Positions 7,500 through 14,444 of a DNA stretch of 21,588 bases are shown here, one piece after another; the first letter of the stretch is position 1; each line of letters starts with the position of its first letter. The notes under the pieces were generated by a model. The model searched no databases and was not told where the DNA came from. It saw only the letters and a program-made list of their open reading frames with translations. The DNA is from DATAXS01 sp036266715 (GTDB lineage Bacteria > Patescibacteriota > Minisyncoccia > UBA6257 > 2-01-FULL-56-20): contig DATAXS010000034.1 of assembly GCA_036266715.1 (NCBI GenBank), positions 1 through 21,588 of the forward strand, written 5' to 3'. The position numbers were made by a program, and so were the translations under genes.

Positions 7500-8891
7500 A
7501 TGAGCGTATCAATAAATGATAACAAGAACGTAACCATGGAACCCGAAAAACTTTGGCAATCGACGTTGGGGGAAATGGAGATCCAGCTCACGAAGGCAAA
7601 TTTCGCGATGTGGCTCCGCGACAGCAGGCTCGTGGATCGCAAAGAAGGGACGTTGTATGTGGCATTGCCGAGCAATTTTGCGAAAACATGGATCGAGGAC
7701 AAGTATCAGAAGAATATTTTGGGCATTTTGCGGAATATGGACAGCTCCGTGAAGAAAGTTGAGTTTGTAATCAACCCGCAGGCGCCCGCACGCGGCGAAA
7801 AACAGGTGATGGATATGAAGGAATTGAATAAGATCGACGCGGCGGAGCTTGATTTCGGCAAAACCGACCCCGAAACCAATCTCAACCCGCGCTACACCAT
7901 GAGTTCGTTCGTCGTGGGGCCGTCCAACGAGCTCGCGTACGCCGCGGCAAAGGCAATTGTGGAAAATGTGGGTAAATATAATCCATTTTTTATCTACGGC
8001 GGCGTCGGGTTGGGAAAAACCCATCTCATCCAATCCATTGGAAATGAGATCTTCAATAAATATCAAAAGAAAATAAAGCCGAAGTATGTGGCTTCGGAGC
8101 AATACACGCGCGATGTGGTCTGGGGATTGCGCAACGACCGCATTGAGTCCGTAAAAAAGAAATATCGCGATGCGGACATCCTCATCATTGACGACATCCA
8201 GTTCATTGGCGGTAAAGAAAAGACCGAGGAAGAATTTTTCCACACCTTCAACGCGCTCTACGAGGCGAATAAGCAGATAATTATTTCCTCCGACCGGCCG
8301 CCGCAATCCATCCCCACGCTTGAGGAACGCCTCCGTTCGCGGTTTGAGGGCGGCTTTGTGGCCGACATCGGCTATCCGGAATACGAAATGCGTGTGGCTA
8401 TCATTCGCGGCAAGCTCGCGGAGGCGAATAAATCGCTTGATGACGATGTGGTGGACATCATCGCAAAACGGCTCAGAAAGAACATCCGGGAGCTTGAGGG
8501 GGTGCTTAAAAAACTCTTATTCCTGCAGGAACAAAGGCACGTGGAGATCACCAAGGACCTTGCCGAGGAGGTGATAGAAAAGTCCACTAAAAACATGTCT
8601 AGGCGGGTCAATGACGCCCAAATTCTTAAGGTGGTTGCAGACTTCTTTAGCGTTTCCGTTGAGGACCTCGTGAGCCACAATCGGCGGAAAGAAGTAGTGC
8701 TCCCGCGGCAGATCGCCATGTACTTACTTCGGGAAATCTCCGACCTTTCCTATCCGTATATTGGGGATAAGATGGGAAGGGACCACACGACCGCCATCCA
8801 TTCCTACGAAAAGATTAACCAGGAAATCAACAGGAGTCCCGCACTTAACCAAAAGATATTAACAATTAAAGAAATAATTTATAAAGGCTAG
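7500..8891 (+). CDS. dnaA: Chromosomal replication initiator protein DnaA
   Basis: The 463-residue protein has all DnaA domains. Domain I starts at 'LWQSTLGEMEIQL' (about 17-29). The AAA+ domain has Walker A GGVGLGKT at 167-174 and Walker B 'ILIIDDIQFIGGKEKTEEEF' with D231/D232. The C-terminal DNA-binding domain carries the DnaA signature GRDHTTAIHSYEKI (426-439), which reads DnaA boxes. DnaA-ATP opens the origin and loads the helicase. The linker (domain II) is short. The start could be the ATG at 7500 or the in-frame ATG at 7536 (MEPEKLWQ), which matches the usual DnaA N terminus more closely. No Shine-Dalgarno sequence helps decide. A DnaA box and trio elements lie just downstream of the gene. 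Confidence 0.98.
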   Translation: MSVSINDNKNVTMEPEKLWQSTLGEMEIQLTKANFAMWLRDSRLVDRKEGTLYVALPSNFAKTWIEDKYQKNILGILRNMDSSVKKVEFVINPQAPARGEKQVMDMKELNKIDAAELDFGKTDPETNLNPRYTMSSFVVGPSNELAYAAAKAIVENVGKYNPFFIYGGVGLGKTHLIQSIGNEIFNKYQKKIKPKYVASEQYTRDVVWGLRNDRIESVKKKYRDADILIIDDIQFIGGKEKTEEEFFHTFNALYEANKQIIISSDRPPQSIPTLEERLRSRFEGGFVADIGYPEYEMRVAIIRGKLAEANKSLDDDVVDIIAKRLRKNIRELEGVLKKLLFLQEQRHVEITKDLAEEVIEKSTKNMSRRVNDAQILKVVADFFSVSVEDLVSHNRRKEVVLPRQIAMYLLREISDLSYPYIGDKMGRDHTTAIHSYEKINQEINRSPALNQKILTIKEIIYKG

Positions 8892-8993
8892 ATGAAGATT
8901 TTATTAACTTATCCACAGAAAATGGCATTACTAATAGTAGTAATAAGTATTTAATATAAACTTTATTAATTATTATCCTAAACTTTTTCTCAA
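8892..8993 (+). other. oriC: Replication origin (oriC): DnaA box, DnaA-trios and AT-rich unwinding region
   Basis: The 102 bases between dnaA and dnaN contain a perfect DnaA box TTATCCACA (8909-8917). Fourteen bases later come consecutive triplets TAA-TAG-TAG-TAA-TAA (8932-8946), matching the DnaA-trio element that guides DnaA onto single-stranded DNA. From 8941 to about 8990 the sequence is almost entirely A/T. Box, spacer, trios and AT-rich region follow the order of the bacterial basal unwinding system. Only one consensus box is seen, so the origin is minimal or relies on degenerate boxes. Confidence 0.85.
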
Positions 8994-10115
8994 ATGAAAT
9001 TTGTCGCAATCCGTTCAAACATCAAAGAAGCCATCTCTGCGGTTGAGCGGGCTGCCGGGGAAAATTCCAATCTCCCCATTTTGCGCAATGTGCTTATTGA
9101 AACCACAGGCGATGGCATTACGTTCACCGCGACAAACCTTGAGCTCGCAATCACCGTCCATGTGTCCGGGAAGGTCATCGAGAACGGGAAAGCAACGGTG
9201 CCCTTGGCGCTTTTTTCCAACCTCATCACGAATATCCAAAGCGACCGGCTTAATTTTGAAAAAAAGACGAACGCAGTGGAAATAAAAACCGATAATTACC
9301 AGGCGACACTCCAGGGCCTTCCCGCGGCAGATTTTCCCATCACGCCGAAGTTGCAGGACAGCGAAACCTATCTCGAAATCAAGGCAGTGATCCTCAAGGA
9401 AGCCATCCAGCAGGCAATCGTGGCGTCGCAGTTCTCGGACCTCCGGCCGGAGCTGAACGCCATCCTTTTTGATTTTTCTCTGGACAGTTTGAAGCTTGCG
9501 GGGACGGACGGTTTTCGGCTTGCGGAACGTTCCATCCCCCAAAGCTTCTTTACCACAAAGGGCTCATCCGCCTCGGAGCCGTTCCGCCTCCTCGTGCCGC
9601 TTAAAACGAGCCAGGAGGTCGTCCGGATGTCCCGCGACGACGAGTCCGTGCGCATTTCCCACGACGACAACCAGATCCTCTTCAAAACCGACCGCGCCGA
9701 ACTTATCTCCCGGCTCACCGAGGGCGCATTTCCCGACTATTCGTCAATTATTCCCAAGAAGTTTTCCACGGAAGTGACGGTTGACCACGACGAGTTTGCG
9801 AATGCGATAAAGCTTGCCGGCGTCTTCGGGCAGAAAACGAGCGAGCTTAAAATTGTGGTACACCCGGCAAAAAAAGCCATAGAAGTAAGCTCGGCCGACC
9901 AGGCGCTTGGCGAGAACGTGTATATGTTGCCGGCGAAGATAAAAGGCGACGGGCAAGAAGCGGTGTTCAACTGGCGCTATCTCGCGGACCCCGTGCGGGC
10001 AATGAAGTCGGAAGAGATATTCATCGGCTTTCAAGAAGAGACAAATCCTGCGCTCTTGCGGCCAATGGGGGATAGTTCGTATTTCTATATTCTTAAGCCA
10101 ATTTTGAAGTCTTAG
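8994..10115 (+). CDS. dnaN: DNA polymerase III beta subunit (sliding clamp)
   Basis: The 373-residue protein matches DnaN over its whole length. The N terminus 'MKFVAIRSNIKEAISAVERA' and 'LPILRNVLIETTGDGITFTA' are typical of clamp domain 1. 'GTDGFRLAERSIP' (about 167-179) is the domain 2 signature, and the C-terminal 'NPALLRPMGDSSYFYILKPI' is the usual end, forming part of the peptide-binding pocket. Two such subunits form the ring that tethers polymerases to DNA. The order dnaA-oriC-dnaN is standard; recF and gyrB, which often follow, are absent here. The last four bases overlap the 3' end of the converging gene at 10112 with no terminator in between. Confidence 0.98.
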   Translation: MKFVAIRSNIKEAISAVERAAGENSNLPILRNVLIETTGDGITFTATNLELAITVHVSGKVIENGKATVPLALFSNLITNIQSDRLNFEKKTNAVEIKTDNYQATLQGLPAADFPITPKLQDSETYLEIKAVILKEAIQQAIVASQFSDLRPELNAILFDFSLDSLKLAGTDGFRLAERSIPQSFFTTKGSSASEPFRLLVPLKTSQEVVRMSRDDESVRISHDDNQILFKTDRAELISRLTEGAFPDYSSIIPKKFSTEVTVDHDEFANAIKLAGVFGQKTSELKIVVHPAKKAIEVSSADQALGENVYMLPAKIKGDGQEAVFNWRYLADPVRAMKSEEIFIGFQEETNPALLRPMGDSSYFYILKPILKS

Positions 10116-10747
10116 TCTGAAACTTGTAGATTTTTTGCAAATTCAGTCACCATTTCTTGAAGGATTTGTATCGTGCTGGAGCTAATTGGGTAAGCAAAGA
10201 AAGTATAAACCGTGGAAGAGGTGAATAATATATAATCCAAGCCATTTTTTACTGGCAGTATGCTCGGCACTCGAAGCGTTTGGTAACCATCGAGTGTGCC
10301 CCAATCATTTACGGGCGGCAGACCCATAGTGCCACTCGCAGTCCCTATATTAATCGACGCCCACGATTGAGGAGATCCGTTGTAGTTGTCCGAAGAACCA
10401 TTAAATTGAATTTGATCTCCCAAGGCGAGAACATTGGGGGTCCATAATGGATCGTCGGAAGTCAAAGTTAATTCTTTGTCGGGAGTAAAAATAATATAGC
10501 TTTCGGACATCCAGTGAGAGTACCATCCGCTTGACGCAACCGGACCCACATATGCCAACCAATCATTTGGAACTGGGAGCGTTGAAGGCGAAGGATCGGG
10601 CGTTTGTGAGAAGTTCGTTGTGGTTGGCGTGGAAATGGGCGAAGGCGTGAGGGTTGGGGATGTTTGTGGCCGTTCCATCAAGAAGATCCATCCGCCGAAA
10701 AAGGCGACGATAATAATAACCAAAGTTAACCAGTATTTATTTTTCAT
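10112..10747 (-). CDS. Membrane-anchored extracytoplasmic protein of unknown function, coupled to PBP gene
   Basis: I do not recognise a family. The 211-residue protein has an N-terminal signal anchor (about 5-23, 'YWLTLVIIIVAFFGGWIFLM') and a Pro/Thr/Ser linker (about 27-60). The globular part (about 62-211) is rich in Trp, Tyr, Ser and Asn ('NDWLAYVGPVASSGWYSHW'). It should sit outside the membrane. Its ATG overlaps the stop of the penicillin-binding protein gene (ATGA), so the two are translationally coupled and a cell-wall or envelope role is plausible. The gene reads more AT-rich than its neighbours, hinting at a separate origin, though I did not compute this. Its last codons overlap dnaN tail to tail. 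Confidence 0.75.
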   Translation of the reverse strand: MKNKYWLTLVIIIVAFFGGWIFLMERPQTSPTLTPSPISTPTTTNFSQTPDPSPSTLPVPNDWLAYVGPVASSGWYSHWMSESYIIFTPDKELTLTSDDPLWTPNVLALGDQIQFNGSSDNYNGSPQSWASINIGTASGTMGLPPVNDWGTLDGYQTLRVPSILPVKNGLDYILFTSSTVYTFFAYPISSSTIQILQEMVTEFAKNLQVSD

Positions 10748-13002
10748 TGCGCGGAACTTGTGGGGATGGAGGCGGCGCCGAACGGTGCGGAGCTTCCTTG
10801 ATTGTACTGACTGTAATCAGGCATATTCCTCGCGGCCCACGCTTGGAGGTCGGTTTCCCAATTGTGGTATTGGGGGTCGGTTGCGGGATCCGTGGGGTCG
10901 GGGCCGGTGGGATCGCTCTTATCAACGTAATAGAGGATGGTGTGGAGTTGGTTGTTCGCAAGATAATTGCCGGCAAGGATGGGCTTTGTGGGATTGGTCG
11001 GCGCGGGCTGGACGAAAGTGGTGTTCGGCACTTCGGGAAGGGCCTGCGTCATAAACGCGTTCCAAGTGGGGACTGCCGCAAGAATACTGGAGCCGTTCTT
11101 AACCATCGGCGTGTTGTCGTTGTTGCCCGCCCAGACGCCGACCACGAGCGACGGCGTGTAGCCAATGGACCATGCGTCGCGGTAGTCGTTGGAGGTGCCG
11201 GTTTTGAGCGCCACATCGTAGCCCGGGAATACGGTGAGGTTCTGGCTTGCGCCCATGAGCGGCGCGCGCGCGGCGGCATCGGAGAGGATGTCGTTCACGA
11301 GCTCCACCGACTGCGCGTCCGCCACGGTGCTCGTTTGGTCCTGATACTGTTCCAAATAATTTCCGTTCGCGTCCTGCACGCTGAGCACCATGGTCTGCGC
11401 GTGCTTTACGCCGTCGTCCGCAAGCACTGAATATGCTTCCGTAAGGTCAATAAGCCGCACAGCGCCGCCACCGAGCACGAGCGAGAGGCCATACTGGCTT
11501 GGATTCGTGAGCGTGGTGAGGCCGAAGCTGTAGGCGTTCGTCACAGCGTGGCTGATCCCCACCAAATAGAGTGTTTCCACCGCGGGGACGTTTATTGATT
11601 GCGCAAGGGCGTCGCGCATGGAAACTGGCCCCACAAAGTCACCCTCAAAGTTCTGCGGGTGGAAGCAAAGCGGATTTGTGGAATTGAGATCCGGAATTGC
11701 GGGGCACACGGAGTTGGTGCTGAATTCGGTGGGCACATCAAAAAGCGTGGTGTCCGGCGTATAGCCGAGCTGAAATGCCGTCATATACACGAACGGCTTG
11801 AGCGATGAGCCCGGCTGGCGAAGGCCTTGGGTCGCCACGTCAAAATTCGGTTCAAATTTGCAATTCACGCCCGGCGTGCATCCCACGGGAAGCGACGAGG
11901 TTGCATAGTAATTTGCGGAACCCACAAGCGCGAGGATCTGGCCGGTCGTGGGGTCCTGGGCCACGAGGGCGCCGTTGTAACCCTGGTAGAGCGACTGGTC
12001 CCGCGCGACACCCTGCGCCACCGCCGTTTCTGCCTGCTGCTGGAGCGTCCAGTTAAGGGTCGTGATCACTTTCAGCCCGCCGTTATCCACCATATTCTCC
12101 CCATATTTTTGAACAAGATAGCTTTCCACTGCGGTCACGAAGTGCGGCGCCTTCATGGTGGTCGCCACTTGCGGCTGGAACGTGATTTGGTAGCTAAGCG
12201 CGGCGTCCAGGTCATCCTTGGAGATATACCCGAGGTCGTACATTTTTTGGAGCACCAGTTTTTGGCGGGCAAAAAGTTCGTCCGTGTTCGGGCCCCATGG
12301 CGAATAATACGTGGGCGCTTGCGGGATGGCCGCAAGGAGCGCGCTCTGCGCAATATTCAGGTCCTGTATGGGCTCATTAAAATATTCTTCGCTGGCCTCC
12401 GCGACGCCCGACACATTGGGCCCGTACGGCACTTCGTTGAGATAGAGGCCGAGGATTTGGTCTTTGGAGTAATATTCGTTAAGTTTGATCGCGAGGATAA
12501 GTTCTTTTAGTTTGCGGGAAACGGTCTGGTTGAGCGTGAGGAATGCGGTGCGCGCAAGTTCCTGAGTAATAGTGGAGCCCCCTTCCGCGAGCGACCCGGT
12601 TTTGATGTCCACATAGATCGCCCTCAGAATACCTTTCAGGTCAAAGGCGGGTTCGTTATAAAAATTCTGGTCTTCTATGGCGATCGTCGCATCTTTCATG
12701 CTTTGGGGTATTTCATCAAACGAGGCGACCGTCCGCCGCTCGCCGTTATTATTGGAGATCTCATACAGCATGACCGTACCCGTGCGGTCGTATATCTTGG
12801 TGCTTTGGCTTATTTGCTGGTTGGATATCTCCTGGATGGTGGGCAAATTTGCCGCAAAGTAGAGGACGGCGAGGAAAAGCAAAATGAGGCCGCTCACGAT
12901 CACAAGACCGGCCCAAAGGAATATTTTCTTCGTAAGGCCGCCCTTGCGCGGACTGTGCGGAGCGGGAGATGAAGTTTTCTGCTTCCGGAAGCTTCTTTGC
13001 AT
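10744..13002 (-). CDS. Class A penicillin-binding protein (GT51 transglycosylase / transpeptidase)
   Basis: The 752-residue protein is a bifunctional peptidoglycan synthase. A cytoplasmic basic tail is followed by one membrane helix (about 27-51). The GT51 domain shows the catalytic glutamate E110 in 'IAIEDQNFYNEPAFDLKG', then 'GGSTITQELA' (141-150) and 'KELILAIKLNEYYSKDQIL'. The transpeptidase domain has all three motifs: SSLK at 399-402 (catalytic S399), SIN at 469-471 and KTGT at 600-603. It polymerises and cross-links glycan strands outside the membrane and resembles PBP1A/PBP1 types. The stop overlaps the start of the next gene (ATGA). Upstream, a terminator for the preceding acidic gene and a -10-like element indicate that transcription starts immediately before the ATG. 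Confidence 0.97.
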   Translation of the reverse strand: MQRSFRKQKTSSPAPHSPRKGGLTKKIFLWAGLVIVSGLILLFLAVLYFAANLPTIQEISNQQISQSTKIYDRTGTVMLYEISNNNGERRTVASFDEIPQSMKDATIAIEDQNFYNEPAFDLKGILRAIYVDIKTGSLAEGGSTITQELARTAFLTLNQTVSRKLKELILAIKLNEYYSKDQILGLYLNEVPYGPNVSGVAEASEEYFNEPIQDLNIAQSALLAAIPQAPTYYSPWGPNTDELFARQKLVLQKMYDLGYISKDDLDAALSYQITFQPQVATTMKAPHFVTAVESYLVQKYGENMVDNGGLKVITTLNWTLQQQAETAVAQGVARDQSLYQGYNGALVAQDPTTGQILALVGSANYYATSSLPVGCTPGVNCKFEPNFDVATQGLRQPGSSLKPFVYMTAFQLGYTPDTTLFDVPTEFSTNSVCPAIPDLNSTNPLCFHPQNFEGDFVGPVSMRDALAQSINVPAVETLYLVGISHAVTNAYSFGLTTLTNPSQYGLSLVLGGGAVRLIDLTEAYSVLADDGVKHAQTMVLSVQDANGNYLEQYQDQTSTVADAQSVELVNDILSDAAARAPLMGASQNLTVFPGYDVALKTGTSNDYRDAWSIGYTPSLVVGVWAGNNDNTPMVKNGSSILAAVPTWNAFMTQALPEVPNTTFVQPAPTNPTKPILAGNYLANNQLHTILYYVDKSDPTGPDPTDPATDPQYHNWETDLQAWAARNMPDYSQYNQGSSAPFGAASIPTSSAQ

Positions 13003-13010
13003 GTCACTCT

Positions 13011-13016
13011 ATTATC
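13011..13016 (-). promoter_or_regulatory. Possible -10 element of the PBP operon
   Basis: On the minus strand GATAAT (five of six matches) ends eight bases before the PBP ATG at 13002. A start about seven bases downstream would give a leader of only a base or two. No clear -35 is seen; it would fall inside the upstream terminator hairpin. Confidence 0.35.
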
Positions 13017-13059
13017 AAATAAAAACAGCCCTTTCTCAATGTGCCTTGCGAGAAAGAGC
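13017..13059 (-). terminator. Rho-independent terminator after the acidic-protein gene
   Basis: Read on the minus strand, GCTCTTTCTC (13059-13050) pairs with GAGAAAGGGC (13037-13028) around a 12-nt loop, with one G-U pair that would be a mismatch on the plus strand. A T-rich tract (13025-13017) follows. It separates the acidic-protein transcript from the PBP gene. Confidence 0.75.
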
Positions 13060-13092
13060 CGTTTTTTGGTTTATACCCCCGCTACCCGCAAT

Positions 13093-13284
13093 CTAGCGTT
13101 CCTCATCGGCACCGGCGCCGAATCCTTCTTCGCCTGCGGCAGGCGCAGCCTCCCCGTCCTCGTCTTCATCGTCTTCATCTTTGTCGAGGTCATCATCATC
13201 TTCATCGGGGGCGTCGCTGTCCTCGTCGCTCAATGGACGGAACGCAAAATTTAAAATTAATAATTCGCTCGTCATAATTCCCAT
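13093..13284 (-). CDS. Small, highly acidic protein (unknown function)
   Basis: The frame encodes 63 residues: a short hydrophobic start (MGIMTSELLILNFAFRPL) and then an Asp/Glu-dominated tail with 'DEDSDAPDEDDDDLDKDEDD' and a Gly/Ala/Glu-rich end. I know no family that fits well. The acidic tail recalls nucleic-acid-mimic or RNA polymerase delta-type tails, but no folded domain is present to support that. In favour of a real gene, a good TTGACA / TATACT promoter lies upstream, a terminator lies downstream on the same strand, and AAAGG precedes the start. The ATG at 13275 (MTSELL) is an alternative start. A low-complexity tract can also arise by chance, so confidence is moderate. Confidence 0.5.
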   Translation of the reverse strand: MGIMTSELLILNFAFRPLSDEDSDAPDEDDDDLDKDEDDEDEDGEAAPAAGEEGFGAGADEER

Positions 13285-13315
13285 AGTTCACGACCTTTTA
13301 TTTTTATTTGTCATC

Positions 13316-13371
13316 AGTATAGAGGAGCCCATTTGGGTGTCAATGCCCCGCAATCCCCAGCCATTATACCA
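13316..13371 (-). promoter_or_regulatory. Two candidate promoters for the small acidic protein gene
   Basis: On the minus strand TTGACA (13338-13343) is followed after 16 bases by TATACT (13316-13321), giving a start near 13309. A second, upstream element is a perfect extended -10 (TGG then TATAAT, 13363-13371), giving a start near 13356. Both lie between the ruvC stop and the acidic gene and read towards the latter. Confidence 0.6.
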
Positions 13372-13402
13372 AAATACGGATTAAATCTTTATTAACAGCC
13401 GA

Positions 13403-13864
13403 TCAGCGCCCGCAGGCCATAATAGCAAGCGCAAGCGCGTCGCTTGCGTCGTCAATGACGGCCAGATCGTGCGCGCCGAGCGTAAGGCGGACCATTTTAA
13501 GGACCGCTTTCTTGTCTGCCAGGCCGTAACCCGTGACGCCGAGCTTCACTTCGTTGGGGGTATATTCCTTAAGCGGCAGGCCGCACTCCGTAGCGGCAAG
13601 GAGCGCCACGCCTCGTGACTGCGCGACGGCAATCGCCGTCTTCTGGTTCTTAGCGAAGAAGAGTTTTTCTATGCCCATCACCTCCGGCTTATGCTTTTTT
13701 ATCAACGCGTCAATGCCGTCCTTGGTTTCGCGGAGCGCGGAGGCGTCGTCTTTGCTTTTTATCTCAAGGATGCCTGCGGCCATAAGCGTGAATGCGCCCC
13801 GCTCGTGCTTTACGAGCCCGTATCCTATCCGCCGCGTGCCCGGATCAATGCCAAGTGCGATCAT
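13403..13864 (-). CDS. ruvC: Crossover junction endodeoxyribonuclease RuvC
   Basis: The 153-residue protein is full length for RuvC. The catalytic acidic residues are visible: D7 in 'GIDPGTRRIGYGL', E66 in 'GIEKLFFAKN', and D139/D142 in 'DDASDALALAI'. 'NQKTAIAVAQSRGVALLA' (about 73-90) and 'EYTPNEVKLGVTGYGLADK' are family signatures. RuvC dimers cut Holliday junctions symmetrically, working with the RuvAB branch-migration motor; ruvB is in this window (16609) but ruvA is not. The ATG overlaps the yebC stop (ATGA), so the two genes form an operon, a common bacterial pairing. Confidence 0.97.
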   Translation of the reverse strand: MIALGIDPGTRRIGYGLVKHERGAFTLMAAGILEIKSKDDASALRETKDGIDALIKKHKPEVMGIEKLFFAKNQKTAIAVAQSRGVALLAATECGLPLKEYTPNEVKLGVTGYGLADKKAVLKMVRLTLGAHDLAVIDDASDALALAIMACGR

Positions 13865-14406
13865 GCGGCGTTCGTGAAGACGTTTTGTATGTCTTCTACT
13901 TCAGAGAGGGTTTCCAGGAGCACCTCCAACTTTTTCTTGTCGTCGGGAGATATGCCTTGGGGAAATTTTGCCTGCCACCCGCGCTCGTCGCCTTGATGAG
14001 CCGGGGCCGCTTCAAATGCCCACTGCACACTCCCCGTCTCCGCCCATTTCCCGCCAAAGTCGCGCAACACGGTTTTTACTTCCTGGATGGTGCGATTGCG
14101 ATTGTCGCTCACGGCTTCCATGAGGATCGCCACGCCACCGGGGCCGTAGGCCTCAAACACGAGCTCGTCCAGGTTTGCGTCTGGTTCCGACGCCCGCTTT
14201 ATCGCGCGGTCAATGTTGTCCTGCGGCACGCTGGACTCTTTTGCTTTAAGGATCGCGGTGCGGAGGCGGGGATTGAAGTCTGGGTTCGGCTCCGATTTCG
14301 CCGCAGCCGAGATTGCCGCGAGGAGTCTGGAAAAAACCTTACCGCGCTTTTGGTCGGTGGCTTCTTTTTTGTGTTTTATTCCCGCCCAATGGGAGTGGCC
14401 TGACAT
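13861..14406 (-). CDS. yebC: YebC/PmpR-family protein, shortened
   Basis: The protein starts at MSGHSHWAGIKHKKEATDQK, the invariant YebC N terminus. I therefore set the start at the ATG at 14406, although the frame is open to 14487. Domain 1 continues through 'RGKVFSRLLAAISAAAK' and 'NPRLRTAILKAKESSVPQDN', and domain 2 begins with 'FEAYGPGGVAILMEAVSDNR'. YebC proteins are about 240-250 residues; this one has 181. After 'GSVQWAFEA' it jumps through a short linker (AHQGDERGWQAKFPQGISPD) to the usual C-terminal helix ending in 'VEDIQNVFTNAA', so one alpha/beta domain is missing. Recent work links the family to translation through proline-rich stretches; older work calls it a transcription regulator. 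It is coupled to ruvC. Confidence 0.93.
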   Translation of the reverse strand: MSGHSHWAGIKHKKEATDQKRGKVFSRLLAAISAAAKSEPNPDFNPRLRTAILKAKESSVPQDNIDRAIKRASEPDANLDELVFEAYGPGGVAILMEAVSDNRNRTIQEVKTVLRDFGGKWAETGSVQWAFEAAPAHQGDERGWQAKFPQGISPDDKKKLEVLLETLSEVEDIQNVFTNAA

Positions 14407-14444
14407 TTCGTTAAAATTATAATCTTGTTGTAGAATCAAGGGAA
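14407..14444. promoter_or_regulatory. Overlapping divergent promoters of yebC-ruvC and pilB
   Basis: Only 38 bases separate the two start codons. On the minus strand TATAAT (14416-14421) ends nine bases before the yebC ATG. On the plus strand TAGAAT (14431-14436) ends eight bases before the pilB ATG. Neither has a good -35, and both would yield messages that begin at or within a few bases of the start codon. Confidence 0.5.

Noticed and set aside
7509..8306. 265-codon open frame opposite dnaA
   Set aside because: dnaA is certain on the plus strand; the antisense product has no motif and no initiation signal.
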